Assembly: GCF_049257235.1 (NCBI RefSeq)
Contig: NZ_JBMMUF010000006.1
Location: forward strand, 186,001-250,000
DNA: 64,000 nt
Origin: Pseudoalteromonas sp049257235
GTDB lineage: Bacteria; Pseudomonadota; Gammaproteobacteria; Enterobacterales; Alteromonadaceae
Direction: 5' to 3'
Below, piece by piece: positions 24,253-33,846 of this stretch (positions within the stretch are counted from its first letter, which is position 1; each line of letters begins with the position of its first letter). The position numbers and the translations under genes are program-made. The notes under the pieces are model-generated. The model made no database searches and was not told the DNA's origin. It saw only the letters and a program-made list of their open reading frames with translations.

Positions 24253-25614
24253 TTAGCTTTTCTTCACTGGGCGCTGCCAACCATCAAGGTTGCGCTGTTT
24301 GCCACGAGCAACCGCTAATTGATTGTCACCCACGTTTGTTGTAACCACAGAGCCGGCACCAATCGTTGCCGTGTGACCGATTTCAACAGGGGCAACAAGC
24401 GACGAGTTAGAACCAATAAAGCTATTATCGCCAATAATGGTTTGCGACTTATTCACACCATCATAGTTACAGGTGATCGTGCCTGCACCAATGTTTACCT
24501 TCTCACCGATTTGCGCATCGCCAAGATAGGTAAGATGATTGGCCTTTGAGCCTTTGCCTAAGCGTGACTTTTTCATCTCAACGAAGTTACCAATGTGCGA
24601 ATCTTCTTCCATCACCGCACCTGGACGTAAGCGCGCATAAGGACCAAGCGTACACTTCGTTGCTACCGTTGCGTCTTCAACAATCGTGTTGGCTTTGATG
24701 ACTACACCGTCACCAATTTTACAGTTTTTAAGCACACAGTTAGGGCCAATGATGACATCATCTCCGATCTCAACTGTGCCTTCGAAAATAACGTTCACAT
24801 CAATTTGCACGTCTTGACCAGTGGTAACACTACCACGCACGTCAATACGGGCAGGATCAGCCAAACTCGCACCATTAATCATCAGCTCCTGAGCTTGCCA
24901 TGCTTGGTATGCACGCTCTAACTGAGCAAGTTGTACGCGGTTATTTGCCCCTTCAACTTCCATTGGGTGCTCTGGCTGGCTAGAGCTAATTTCAACTCCC
25001 TCTGCGTGTGCCATAGCAACTATATCAGTAAGATAGTATTCACCCTGTGCATTATTGTTAGACAGGTTACCCAACCATTTCTTCAACAAGCCACCATTAC
25101 AGGCCATGATACCGGTGTTAATTTCAGTGATAGCAAGCTGCTCTGCTGTAGCATCCTTTTGTTCTACGATGCCAACAAGCTTGCCATTTTCACGCAACAT
25201 GCGGCCATAACCCGTTGGGTTTTCAAGATCTACAGTTAACACTGCAAGGCCATAATCTGGCGTTACTGACAGTAGCTTTTCAAGCGTAGATTTTTTAGTA
25301 AGAGGCACATCACCGTAGAGAATAAGCACGGTGTCATTGTCATTAATATGCTCTTTTGCCACGGCAACCGCGTGACCCGTACCGAGTTGCTCAGCTTGTA
25401 GCACCCAGTTAAGCTCATTGCCTGTAAGTTGCTGCTGCAGCATCTCACCACCGTGGCCATACACCAAATTAGTGGTATTGGCGCCGAGCGCTTTGGCATT
25501 ATCAATGACATGCTGAACCATAGGCTTGCCCGCAATAGGGTGAAGCACTTTGGGAAGTTTTGAGCGCATACGGGTGCCTTTGCCCGCGGCCAAAATGACG
25601 GTGGTTAAATTCAT
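24253..25614 (-). CDS. glmU: Bifunctional N-acetylglucosamine-1-phosphate uridyltransferase / glucosamine-1-phosphate acetyltransferase
   Basis: A 453-residue cytosolic enzyme that makes UDP-GlcNAc for peptidoglycan and lipopolysaccharide. The N-terminal half is a nucleotidyltransferase with LAAGKGTRMRSKLPKVLHP and YGDVPL. The C-terminal half is a left-handed beta-helix of hexapeptide repeats (VIIGPNCVLKNCKIGDGVV) ending with the acetyl-CoA-binding region. Length matches E. coli GlmU (456). The ATG at 25614 was chosen because the family begins here (MNLTTVILAAGKG); the longer frame to 25677 has no support. It follows atpC on the same strand, as in E. coli, but a strong terminator separates the two, so it probably has its own promoter in 25615-25790. 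Confidence 0.97.
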   Translation of the reverse strand: MNLTTVILAAGKGTRMRSKLPKVLHPIAGKPMVQHVIDNAKALGANTTNLVYGHGGEMLQQQLTGNELNWVLQAEQLGTGHAVAVAKEHINDNDTVLILYGDVPLTKKSTLEKLLSVTPDYGLAVLTVDLENPTGYGRMLRENGKLVGIVEQKDATAEQLAITEINTGIMACNGGLLKKWLGNLSNNNAQGEYYLTDIVAMAHAEGVEISSSQPEHPMEVEGANNRVQLAQLERAYQAWQAQELMINGASLADPARIDVRGSVTTGQDVQIDVNVIFEGTVEIGDDVIIGPNCVLKNCKIGDGVVIKANTIVEDATVATKCTLGPYARLRPGAVMEEDSHIGNFVEMKKSRLGKGSKANHLTYLGDAQIGEKVNIGAGTITCNYDGVNKSQTIIGDNSFIGSNSSLVAPVEIGHTATIGAGSVVTTNVGDNQLAVARGKQRNLDGWQRPVKKS

Positions 25615-25796
25615 TCTAATATCCTTTTTTCGCAATCTCTGACGTATGTCGTACAGTTCTGTTTTAAACGCGCACATCCTGTGTCGACGTTGAGTAATGC
25701 ATTATGCGTTACTAACAGTGATTCTGTACCCATACGTACAATGTGCCAATATTGTAACTGCTTCACACTGAACATTGAACGAATAGGCATAAAAAA

Positions 25797-25817
25797 ACCC
25801 ACGCTGGTGGCGTGGGT
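25797..25817 (-). terminator. Terminator of the atp operon
   Basis: ACCCACGC (25797-25804) and GCGTGGGT (25810-25817) form an 8-bp stem with a TGGTG loop, flanked on both sides by A/T runs, so it works on the minus strand after atpC. A second weaker hairpin (AGTAATGC/GCGTTACT, 25693-25713) lies between it and glmU. Confidence 0.9.
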
Positions 25818-25845
25818 TTTTGCAAACCTTTGAGGTTGATAGCGA

Positions 25846-26268
25846 TTAGCTATTGCGCAATAGGCGGATAACGCGAAGTTGCGCAAGCGCTTCTTCAAGT
25901 TGCACAGCTGCTCTTTGGTAATCCAATTCGCCGCTTTGCGATTTATCCATTTGCTCTTGCGCTTCGCGCTTAGCTGCTTCTGCTGCTTGCTCGTCTAGCT
26001 CTTCAGCACGAACTGCAGTGTCTGCCAGCACGGTTACATTGTGAGGTTGAACCTCAAGTGTACCGCCTGCAACGTAGATGATTTCTTCACCACCTAGTTG
26101 CTTAACTAAACGCACCATACCAGGTTTCAGGGCAGTTAGTAGCGGCGCGTGACCTGGGTAAATACCCAATTCACCTTCACTACCTGTCACTTGAAGTGTT
26201 TCTACACGACCAGAAAATAGCATTTCTTCTGCGCTTACCACATCAAGATGTACGGTCATAGCTGCCAT
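25846..26268 (-). CDS. atpC: ATP synthase epsilon subunit
   Basis: A 140-residue central-stalk subunit of the F1 part that couples rotation and inhibits ATP hydrolysis. The N-terminal beta-sandwich (TVHLDVVSAEEMLFSGRVE, GELGIYPGHAPLLTALKPG) is followed by a two-helix C-terminal domain rich in Ala, Glu and Gln. Length is the family standard. It is the last gene of the nine-gene operon, 13 bases after atpD, and ends before a strong terminator. The first codons read MAAMTVHLD; the second Met may be the true start, making a difference of three residues. Confidence 0.97.
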   Translation of the reverse strand: MAAMTVHLDVVSAEEMLFSGRVETLQVTGSEGELGIYPGHAPLLTALKPGMVRLVKQLGGEEIIYVAGGTLEVQPHNVTVLADTAVRAEELDEQAAEAAKREAQEQMDKSQSGELDYQRAAVQLEEALAQLRVIRLLRNS

Positions 26269-26281
26269 ACTCCCCTCCTAA

Positions 26282-27667
26282 TTACATGCTTTTAGCTTTT
26301 TCTTGCGCTTCTTCGATTGAGCCAACCATGTAGAACGCTTGCTCTGGCATGTCGTCGAACTCACCGTTTAGAATGCCTTTAAAGCCAGCAATGGTGTCTT
26401 TTAGTGATACGTATTTACCAGGTGCACCTGTGAATACCTCAGCTACGAAGAACGGCTGAGATAGGAAACGCTGGATCTTACGAGCACGTGATACCACTTG
26501 CTTATCTTCATCAGACAGCTCGTCCATACCTAGGATGGCGATGATGTCTTTCAGCTCTTTATAACGCTGTAGTACTGTCTGAACGCCACGCGCTGTGTCG
26601 TAGTGTTCTTGACCGATTACTAGCGGATCTAGCTGACGTGAAGTTGAATCAAGTGGGTCAACAGCAGGGTAGATACCTAGTGCTGCGATATCACGAGAAA
26701 GTACAACTGTCGCATCTAAGTGAGCGAACGTAGTCGCTGGTGATGGGTCAGTCAAGTCATCCGCAGGTACGTATACCGCTTGGATTGAAGTGATTGAGCC
26801 AGTCTTAGTAGATGCGATACGCTCCTGTAGTACACCCATCTCTTCTGCAAGAGTTGGCTGGTAACCTACCGCTGAAGGCATACGACCTAGTAGTGCTGAT
26901 ACCTCAGTACCTGCAAGCGTGTAACGATAGATGTTATCTACGAAGAAAAGAACGTCACGACCTTCGTCACGGAACTTCTCTGCCATAGTAAGACCAGTTA
27001 GAGCAACACGTAGACGGTTACCCGGTGGCTCGTTCATCTGACCGTATACAAGCGATACTTTATCAAGTACGTTTGAATCGTTCATTTCGTGATAGAAGTC
27101 GTTACCCTCACGAGTACGCTCACCAACACCTGCGAATACAGAGTAACCGCTGTGCTCGATTGCGATGTTACGGATAAGTTCCATCATGTTTACGGTTTTA
27201 CCTACACCAGCACCACCGAATAGACCAACTTTACCACCCTTAGCGAATGGACATACAAGGTCGATTACTTTGATACCAGTCTCAAGTAGTTCTACCGAGC
27301 TTGACTGATCTTCGTACGAAGGTGCTTCGCGGTGAATTGACATACGCTCTTCTTCGCCGATTGGGCCAGCTTCGTCAATTGCTTCACCTAGTACGTTCAT
27401 GATACGACCAAGAGTAGCTTTACCTACTGGAACCTTGATCGCTTCACCTGTGTTTTCTACTGCTGTACCACGACGTAGACCGTCAGTAGTACCAAGTGCG
27501 ATACCACGTACCACACCGCCACCTAGCTGCTGCTGAACTTCTAAAGTCAGACCTGCTAAGTCGCCATCTGTTACTTTTAGTGCGTCATATACGGCTGGCA
27601 CGTTTTCTTGTGGAAACTCGATGTCCACAACGGCGCCGATAATTTGGACGACCTTACCTAAACTCAT
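26282..27667 (-). CDS. atpD: ATP synthase beta subunit
   Basis: The 461-residue catalytic subunit of F1. The P-loop GGAGVGKTVNMMELI, the catalytic Glu in GVGERTREGNDFY, the Walker B strand LFFVDNIYRY and the DELSEEDK-like DELSDEDKQVV segment are all present. Alternates with alpha in the hexamer and makes ATP from ADP and phosphate. It lies between atpG (33-base gap) and atpC. Very strongly conserved; no oddity seen. Its codon use is biased to the T/A-ending codons typical of highly expressed genes in this genome. Confidence 0.98.
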   Translation of the reverse strand: MSLGKVVQIIGAVVDIEFPQENVPAVYDALKVTDGDLAGLTLEVQQQLGGGVVRGIALGTTDGLRRGTAVENTGEAIKVPVGKATLGRIMNVLGEAIDEAGPIGEEERMSIHREAPSYEDQSSSVELLETGIKVIDLVCPFAKGGKVGLFGGAGVGKTVNMMELIRNIAIEHSGYSVFAGVGERTREGNDFYHEMNDSNVLDKVSLVYGQMNEPPGNRLRVALTGLTMAEKFRDEGRDVLFFVDNIYRYTLAGTEVSALLGRMPSAVGYQPTLAEEMGVLQERIASTKTGSITSIQAVYVPADDLTDPSPATTFAHLDATVVLSRDIAALGIYPAVDPLDSTSRQLDPLVIGQEHYDTARGVQTVLQRYKELKDIIAILGMDELSDEDKQVVSRARKIQRFLSQPFFVAEVFTGAPGKYVSLKDTIAGFKGILNGEFDDMPEQAFYMVGSIEEAQEKAKSM

Positions 27668-27700
27668 GTCTATTCCTCTCGTTAATCTTTGCCCGAAGCA

Positions 27701-28561
27701 TTAAACTGCTGCTGATCCGCCAACAATCTCACTGATTTCTTGTGTGATTGCGGCCTGACGAGCCTTGTTATAAACAAGCTGTAACTCATCCATCAGGTCG
27801 CCTGCATTATCTGTTGCGGCTTTCATCGCAACCATACGGGCAGCCTGCTCAGAGGCAGCATTTTCAACCACACCTTGGTATACCTGAGATTCCACAAAGC
27901 GAACCATTAATGTTTCCAAAAGTGCTTTTGGATCTGGCTCGTAAATGTAGTCCCAGCGGTGTGCTAGTTCTTCGCTTTCTGTTTTCGGCAAAGGCAACAA
28001 TTGATCGATTGTTGGTTCTTGCTTCATGGTGTTTACAAATTTGTTGTAAACAACGAACAAGCGGTCTATTTTGCCTTCGTTGTATGCATCAAGCATAACC
28101 TTTACAGGACCAATTACGTCCTGTACTGAAGGCGCATCGCCTAGACCCGATTTTTTGGCCTGTAGCGAGCCACCAAAACGTTGGAAGAAGCTGGCAGCTT
28201 TGCTACCTAGTACAGCGAAATCCGCAGATACGCCTTTTTCTTTCCACGCTTTAACGTCTATAGCTACTTTCTTAAACTCGTTAGAGTTCAAGCCACCACA
28301 TAAACCACGGTCGGTAGAGATGACGATATAACCAACGCGCTTGACCTCTCGCTCTTCCAAATAGGCATGGCGATATTCGAGGCTAGCATTAGCAACATGA
28401 CCGATCACTTTGCGTAAGTTTTCAGCGTATGGACGGCTTGAAGCCACACGATCTTGCGCCTTCTTCATTTTTGAAGCGGCAACCATTTCCATCGCGCTAG
28501 TGATCTTTTGAGTATTCTTGATACTCCCGATCTTGCTTTTTATCTCTTTTCCGCTGGCCAT
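27701..28561 (-). CDS. atpG: ATP synthase gamma subunit
   Basis: The 286-residue rotor shaft of F1. The N-terminal helix (KEIKSKIGSIKNTQKITSAM) and C-terminal helix (LQLVYNKARQAAITQEISEI) form the coiled coil that turns inside the alpha/beta hexamer, and the Rossmann-like middle has VISTDRGLCGGLN. Length equals that of E. coli (287). Located between atpA (56-base gap) and atpD. No irregularity seen. Confidence 0.98.
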   Translation of the reverse strand: MASGKEIKSKIGSIKNTQKITSAMEMVAASKMKKAQDRVASSRPYAENLRKVIGHVANASLEYRHAYLEEREVKRVGYIVISTDRGLCGGLNSNEFKKVAIDVKAWKEKGVSADFAVLGSKAASFFQRFGGSLQAKKSGLGDAPSVQDVIGPVKVMLDAYNEGKIDRLFVVYNKFVNTMKQEPTIDQLLPLPKTESEELAHRWDYIYEPDPKALLETLMVRFVESQVYQGVVENAASEQAARMVAMKAATDNAGDLMDELQLVYNKARQAAITQEISEIVGGSAAV

Positions 28562-28617
28562 GACTCTTTCTCCGAATCTGGGTGAGTTTTAAATTAAAAC
28601 TCACCGTTCATAACTAA

Positions 28618-30159
28618 TTACCAAGTTTGCGTAGACTTGAACTTCTCAAGAAGTTCTTTTAGCTGCGCTTCGATCTCGGCGTTGTAGTTACCAGTTTCAT
28701 TGATTTGAGCCATTAGCTCTGCGTATGTGCTGTTTGCGTATGAGATAAGAGCGGCTTCGAAATCACCGATTTTCGCGATTTCGATGTCTTTTAGGTAGCC
28801 CTTTTCTGCTGCAAATAGCGACAGAGACATTTCCGCAACAGACATTGGTGCGTACTGTTTCTGCTTCATTAGCTCTGTTACGCGCTCACCGTGCTCAAGC
28901 TGTGCACGAGTTGCATCGTCAAGGTCAGAAGCGAACTGAGAGAACGCTGCTAGTTCACGGTACTGAGCTAGCGCTAGACGGATACCACCACCTAGTTTCT
29001 TAACGATTTTAGTTTGCGCTGCACCACCTACACGAGATACCGAGATACCAGCGTTAACCGCTGGACGGATACCCGCGTTGAACAAGTCAGTTTCTAAGAA
29101 GATCTGACCGTCGGTGATAGAGATAACGTTTGTAGGTACGAACGCAGAAACGTCACCACCTTGAGTTTCAATGATTGGCAATGCCGTCAATGAACCTGTC
29201 TTACCTTTCACTTCACCATTAGTGAACTTCTCTACGTAATCAGCGTTTACACGTGATGCACGCTCTAGAAGACGTGAGTGAAGGTAGAATACGTCACCTG
29301 GGTATGCTTCACGACCTGGTGGACGCTTAAGTAGTAGTGAGATCTGACGGTAAGCAACAGCTTGCTTAGATAGATCATCATATACGATTAGTGCGTCTTC
29401 ACCGCGGTCACGGAAGTATTCACCCATAGTACAACCAGCGAATGGCGCTAGGTATTGTAGCGCTGCTGATTCAGAAGCAGATGCAACAACAACAATCGTG
29501 TTCTCTAGTGCACCGTGCTCTTCTAGTTTACGTACTACGTTAGCGATAGTAGATGCTTTTTGACCAACCGCTACGTACACACACTTAACGCCTGTGCCTT
29601 TTTGGTTGATGATAGCATCGATAGCTAGTGCAGTTTTACCAGTCTGACGGTCACCGATTACAAGCTCACGCTGACCACGACCAACTGGAATCATCGCATC
29701 GATAGACTTATAACCAGTTTGAACTGGCTCATCTACTGATTGACGCTCGATTACGCCTGGAGCGATTTTTTCAACTGGTTCGAAACCGTCGTTATCTAGA
29801 GCGCCTTTACCATCGATAGGTGCACCTAGTGTGTTAACAACACGACCAAGTAGACCACGACCAACAGGTACTTCAAGGATACGACCAGTAGATTGTACTT
29901 TTACGCCTTCTTTAAGGTCTGCGTATGGACCCATTACTACTGCACCTACTGAGTCACGCTCAAGGTTTAGTGCGATAGCATAACGGTTGCCAGGAAGCTC
30001 AATCATCTCACCTTGCATACAGTCAGCAAGACCGTGGATGCGGATGATACCGTCAGTAACAGATACGATAGTACCTTCGTTACGAGCTTCACTTACAACT
30101 TCGAACTGCTCAATACGTTTTTTGATCAGATCAGAAATTTCAGTGGAATTAAGTTGCAT
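28618..30159 (-). CDS. atpA: ATP synthase alpha subunit
   Basis: A 513-residue regulatory subunit of F1, the same length as in E. coli. It has the P-loop GDRQTGKTALAIDAI, the typical N terminus MQLNSTEISDLIKKRIEQF and the C-terminal helical bundle. It forms the hexamer with beta and carries the non-catalytic nucleotide sites. The gene starts 14 bases after the end of atpH. Confidence 0.98.
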   Translation of the reverse strand: MQLNSTEISDLIKKRIEQFEVVSEARNEGTIVSVTDGIIRIHGLADCMQGEMIELPGNRYAIALNLERDSVGAVVMGPYADLKEGVKVQSTGRILEVPVGRGLLGRVVNTLGAPIDGKGALDNDGFEPVEKIAPGVIERQSVDEPVQTGYKSIDAMIPVGRGQRELVIGDRQTGKTALAIDAIINQKGTGVKCVYVAVGQKASTIANVVRKLEEHGALENTIVVVASASESAALQYLAPFAGCTMGEYFRDRGEDALIVYDDLSKQAVAYRQISLLLKRPPGREAYPGDVFYLHSRLLERASRVNADYVEKFTNGEVKGKTGSLTALPIIETQGGDVSAFVPTNVISITDGQIFLETDLFNAGIRPAVNAGISVSRVGGAAQTKIVKKLGGGIRLALAQYRELAAFSQFASDLDDATRAQLEHGERVTELMKQKQYAPMSVAEMSLSLFAAEKGYLKDIEIAKIGDFEAALISYANSTYAELMAQINETGNYNAEIEAQLKELLEKFKSTQTW

Positions 30160-30173
30160 GCTCTTCTTCCCAA

Positions 30174-30707
30174 TTACGATTGTAGTGTAGTGGCCAGTCG
30201 GCTCAGTTTGCCGCTGATAGTGCCATCGATTACGGTGTCGCCGGCTTTAATTACCAAACCACCAACAACAGTGTTATCAACACTACAATTCAGCTTAACT
30301 TTGCGTGCGAAACGTTTTTCTAGTGCCGCGGCTAATTTCTCTTGCTGCGTAGCAGCAAGCTCGGTTGCAGAAACAACGTCAACGTCGATTTCTTTGTCAT
30401 AATCCGCTTTTAATTCAGCGAATAATTGTGCAACCGCCGGTAGGGCGACTAAACGTCCATTTTCGGCCATTACCTTTACTAGGTTCTGGCCATATTCGTT
30501 GAGTTGCTCCGCGCAAATCTGAATCATTGTTTCAGCTTGCTTGTCAGCAGAGGCGCTGCTCGCTAGGAACTGAGCAACTTGTTCATGTTTCGCTACTTCA
30601 CCAGCGAAAATCAACATCTCGTTCCATGCGTCAACCGCACCTTTATCAACGGCAAATTCAAAAGCCGCTTTAGCGTATGGGCGAGCGATAGTAGTCAGTT
30701 CAGACAT
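30174..30707 (-). CDS. atpH: ATP synthase delta subunit
   Basis: A 177-residue peripheral-stalk subunit that ties the b-subunit dimer to the top of the alpha/beta hexamer. The N-terminal helical bundle (ARPYAKAAFEFAVDKG) and the C-terminal VVGGLVIKAGDTVIDGTISGKL are family hallmarks. The ATG at 30707 was chosen over the one at 30713 because GGAGG then lies 8 bases upstream instead of 2, and it yields the E. coli length of 177. Confidence 0.96.
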   Translation of the reverse strand: MSELTTIARPYAKAAFEFAVDKGAVDAWNEMLIFAGEVAKHEQVAQFLASSASADKQAETMIQICAEQLNEYGQNLVKVMAENGRLVALPAVAQLFAELKADYDKEIDVDVVSATELAATQQEKLAAALEKRFARKVKLNCSVDNTVVGGLVIKAGDTVIDGTISGKLSRLATTLQS

Positions 30708-30722
30708 GCTCATACCCTCCTA

Positions 30723-31193
30723 TTAAAGCTCGGCAACAAGTTTTTCAACTATGTCGCTGTGCGCGGCTTCATTGATTTCGCGCTCTAAGATCTTCTCAGC
30801 ACCGATAACCGCTAGAGAAGCAACTTGCTTACGCAATTCTTCTTTTGCACGGTTACGCTCAGCTTCAATTTCTGAGTGACCTTGAGCAATGATTTTTTCA
30901 CGCTCTTCGTGACCACGAGTTGTCTCTTCGTCAACGATTTGCGTCGCACGCTTTTTAGCTTGCTCGATGATTTCAGCAGCTTCTGCTTTAGCTTCTTTAA
31001 GTTGCTCGGTTGCTTTTTTACGAGCAAGCTCAAGATCTTTTTCAGCTTTATCAGAGGCAGCTAAACCATCTTCGATTTTCTTTTGGCGAGCTTCGATTGC
31101 ACCGTTTAGTGGTGGCCACACGAACTTCATGCAGAACCATACGAAAACGATGAAAGCGATTAATTCACCAATTAGAGTGGCGTTTAAACTCAC
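30723..31193 (-). CDS. atpF: ATP synthase b subunit
   Basis: A 156-residue peripheral-stalk protein: one N-terminal membrane helix (LIGELIAFIVFVWFCMKFVWPP) followed by a long charged helix (about residues 30-140) that dimerises as a right-handed coiled coil. Length equals that of E. coli (156). It lies 53 bases after atpE and 15 bases before atpH. Confidence 0.97.
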   Translation of the reverse strand: MSLNATLIGELIAFIVFVWFCMKFVWPPLNGAIEARQKKIEDGLAASDKAEKDLELARKKATEQLKEAKAEAAEIIEQAKKRATQIVDEETTRGHEEREKIIAQGHSEIEAERNRAKEELRKQVASLAVIGAEKILEREINEAAHSDIVEKLVAEL

Positions 31194-31246
31194 GTCCGCT
31201 CCTCCTTACAAGTCAATTTATGTTCGCGTTAAATGTCTTTCTAAAA

Positions 31247-31480
31247 TTAAGCAGCGAACAATAGGTATAGACCGATACCTACACCGATCATCGCGATAGC
31301 ATCGATAAGACCAGCTACGATGAACATTTTAACTTGTAGTTGAGGTGCAAGCTCAGGTTGACGAGCAGCTGACTCTAGGAATTTACCACCTAGGTTACCG
31401 AAACCGATAGCAGTACCAAGGGCACCAAAACCGATAAGTAGGGCAACAGCGATATATTTAAGGCCTAGTACGATTTCCAT
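31247..31480 (-). CDS. atpE: ATP synthase c subunit (proteolipid)
   Basis: A 77-residue hairpin of two membrane helices forming the rotating c-ring. The polar loop has ARQPEL, and the second helix has the proton-binding Asp in GLIDAIAMIGVGIGLYLLF. The ATG at 31480 was chosen because GGAGA lies 6 bases upstream; a TTG four codons earlier overlaps that very site and is unlikely. The 52-base gap to atpF is typical of the extra space around this highly translated gene. Confidence 0.96.
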   Translation of the reverse strand: MEIVLGLKYIAVALLIGFGALGTAIGFGNLGGKFLESAARQPELAPQLQVKMFIVAGLIDAIAMIGVGIGLYLLFAA

Positions 31481-31546
31481 TATTGTCTCCAATATATTTG
31501 TAAATGATTAAAGTTAAAGTTAAAAAATCTTTTTTTGAGCCGGTTC

Positions 31547-32377
31547 TTAATGGTTGTCTTCAGACGCCATGCTCAGGTATACAATTGTTAGCATCATGAA
31601 AATGAATGCTTGCAACACGATTACCAGGATGTGGAATACTGCCCATACAAAATGCAGAGGTAACTGGAACAAGCCAATTGCTGCAATTAGGATGAAGATC
31701 AGTTCACCAGCATAAAGGTTACCGAATAGACGTAAGCCCAATGAAACCGGTTTCGCAATCAGAGTTACGAACTCTAGAACGAAGTTGACCGGAATAAATA
31801 GAGCTTGAACAACCATGTTTTTAGAGCTGAATGGGTGAAGCGTTAGCTCCTTGATAAAGCCCATTAAACCCTTAACACGAATCGAGTAGAAGATAATAAG
31901 CATGAACACACCGATACCTAGCGCTAGCGTCAGGTTAAGGTCAGTGGTTGGTACTACCTTCATGTAAACATCGTGAGAACTTTCAACAGCACCTGATAGT
32001 ACGCCGATTTGACCTGCAAGCGTAGGAAGGAAATCAACAGGGATCAAGTCCATTAAGTTCATAAGGAAAACCCAAACGAAAATCGTTAGAGCTAGAGGAG
32101 CGATTAGTCGACTTTTACCGTGGAAGGTGTCTTTCACGTTTTGATCAACGAATTCTACGACCATCTCGATAAAGCACTGAAACTTTCCAGGAACGCCAAG
32201 CGTTGCTTTATTAGCAGCGCGCTTAAAGATCCATAAGAAAATCAGTCCTAGACCGATAGACCATGCGAGGGTGTCTACATTCAGCTTCCAAAACCAACCA
32301 TCGCCAATACTGACTTGACCGTTAGTTAAATGGTGCTGGATGTAACCCGTTAAGGTAAGTTCTTCACCTGCAGCCAT
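31547..32377 (-). CDS. atpB: ATP synthase a subunit
   Basis: A 276-residue integral membrane stator that forms the two proton half-channels against the c-ring. Five or six hydrophobic segments are seen. The essential Arg is in VSLGLRLFGNLYAGELIFILIA, and the last helix carries polar residues (LQAFIFMMLTIVYLSMASEDNH). Length is near the E. coli value (271). It lies 15 bases after atpI and 66 bases before atpE. Confidence 0.97.
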   Translation of the reverse strand: MAAGEELTLTGYIQHHLTNGQVSIGDGWFWKLNVDTLAWSIGLGLIFLWIFKRAANKATLGVPGKFQCFIEMVVEFVDQNVKDTFHGKSRLIAPLALTIFVWVFLMNLMDLIPVDFLPTLAGQIGVLSGAVESSHDVYMKVVPTTDLNLTLALGIGVFMLIIFYSIRVKGLMGFIKELTLHPFSSKNMVVQALFIPVNFVLEFVTLIAKPVSLGLRLFGNLYAGELIFILIAAIGLFQLPLHFVWAVFHILVIVLQAFIFMMLTIVYLSMASEDNH

Positions 32378-32392
32378 GTTTTATCCCAAAAG

Positions 32393-32773
32393 TTAATGAT
32401 TAAAAAAAATCGGCGCCAACCATTGTACGAACGTCACTAATATAAAACTCACAAAAAAAGGTAATGCGATTACCGGATAAAGCTTAAATATTAGTGCGAA
32501 CAAAAAAATCGTTAGCAAAAATTTTAATCCGTTGCCTCTTTTAAACGAGGCATACACTTGTTTGGCTTTACTTGCGCCGACATATCGAAACGCATAAAAA
32601 GCAAACAAAAAATTGGGGAGTACCGCCACCAGTCCACCAGCAAGCGCTGATAACGCGGCATCTACTTCCCAACCAACTAAAACTATTACTGCAACTACTA
32701 GTGCTACTCCACCCTGAAAAAGAACGCCTTTTAGTGCGGCGCGGCGATACGGGCCTGCTAACTTCTGCGTCAC
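32393..32773 (-). CDS. atpI: ATP synthase accessory protein AtpI
   Basis: A 126-residue protein with four hydrophobic helices, first gene of the atp operon. AtpI helps c-ring assembly and is not part of the final enzyme. The body (VALVVAVIVLVGWEVDAALSA, VLPNFLFAFYAFRYVGASKA) matches the family. Its promoter should lie in the 140 bases up to the parB end; a GC-rich hairpin (CCCCCG/CGGGGG at 32885-32902) is found there but has no T-run on the minus strand, so it is only a weak candidate for a parB terminator. Confidence 0.93.
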   Translation of the reverse strand: MTQKLAGPYRRAALKGVLFQGGVALVVAVIVLVGWEVDAALSALAGGLVAVLPNFLFAFYAFRYVGASKAKQVYASFKRGNGLKFLLTIFLFALIFKLYPVIALPFFVSFILVTFVQWLAPIFFNH

Positions 32774-32913
32774 TTTTCATTAACCTTAATAACGTTAATT
32801 TTTACTAGGGTGCTAAAACTGGCGAAATTATACTTATTTCTAGCCATTTTGCAACTTGAGTGAGATGAAATAAGGGCAATTTCACCCCCGATAATACGGG
32901 GGCGGAAAGGGAT

Positions 32914-33825
32914 TTAAGACGACTGATTTAACTGTGGGTCGATACGCTCAAGAATACCTTCAAGCTCGTCTAAATTTGTATAAGAAATCACCAACTTACC
33001 TTTACCCTTCTGGTTATAGTTGATTTCTACCTTAGCGCCTAAGTTATCTTGGAGCTTTTGCTCTAACTGTTTGACGTCAGGGTCTTTTTCTTTCTTTTGT
33101 GGCTGTTCTGCTGGCTCTAGGATAGAACGCACTAACTTTTCCGTTTCACGTACGGTCAAAGCCTTGGCAACCGCAGTTCGTGCTGCTTCCGATTGCAATT
33201 CACCTGACAGCGCAAGTAGACAACGCGCATGACCCATTTCGATATCACCATGTTCTAACATGATTTTTACATCGTCATTGAGGTTGTTCAGACGCAATAA
33301 GTTCGTTACGGTCGTACGTGACTTACCAACGGCATCAGCTACTTGCTGGTGAGTAAGTGCGAACTCTTCAATTAAGCGCTCCAGCGCAATGGCTTCTTCC
33401 ATTGCGTTAAGATCTTCACGTTGGATATTCTCAATAAGCGCAATGGCCACCGCAGCTTCATCAGGAACGTCTTTGATTAAGCAGGGTACAACATCTAATT
33501 TAGCTAATTGCGCTGCGCGCCAACGGCGTTCACCCGCGATAATTTCATATTTATTTTCGTCAACTTGACGTACCACGATAGGTTGAATAATGCCTTGCGC
33601 ACGGATTGAACTGGCGAGCTCTTCCAATGCATCTTCAGACATGTCTTTACGTGGCTGGTATTTACCTGGTTGTAAAAACTCAATAGGTAGCTTTTGTAAC
33701 TCGCCTTTTACAGCGGTTTCACTGGGTCCATCTTCGCTGATTTGAGCAGATGATTGCGCAGCAGGCTTGGATGACGTGAGTAGGGCATCAAGGCCCCTTC
33801 CTAATCCACGTTTTTTAGCAGACAT
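32914..33825 (-). CDS. parB: Chromosome partitioning protein ParB
   Basis: A 303-residue CTPase that clamps DNA at parS sites and spreads. It shows the N-terminal ParA-stimulating stretch (KKRGLGRGLDALL), the nucleotide-binding motif region (GERRWRAAQLA), ENIQREDLNAMEEA, a helix-turn-helix (HQQVADAVGKSRTTVTNLLR) that reads parS, and a C-terminal dimer domain (KGKGKLVISYTNLDELEGIL). Perfect parS matches lie in recF (46969 and 47608). It follows parA by 21 bases in the rsmG-parA-parB cluster. Confidence 0.97.
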   Translation of the reverse strand: MSAKKRGLGRGLDALLTSSKPAAQSSAQISEDGPSETAVKGELQKLPIEFLQPGKYQPRKDMSEDALEELASSIRAQGIIQPIVVRQVDENKYEIIAGERRWRAAQLAKLDVVPCLIKDVPDEAAVAIALIENIQREDLNAMEEAIALERLIEEFALTHQQVADAVGKSRTTVTNLLRLNNLNDDVKIMLEHGDIEMGHARCLLALSGELQSEAARTAVAKALTVRETEKLVRSILEPAEQPQKKEKDPDVKQLEQKLQDNLGAKVEINYNQKGKGKLVISYTNLDELEGILERIDPQLNQSS

Positions 33826-33846
33826 TGATTTGCTTACCTCTAAGAT

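Noticed and set aside
32885..32902. GC-rich hairpin after parB as a strong terminator
   Set aside because: CCCCCG/CGGGGG has no T-run on the minus strand; it was mentioned only as a weak candidate within the atpI entry.
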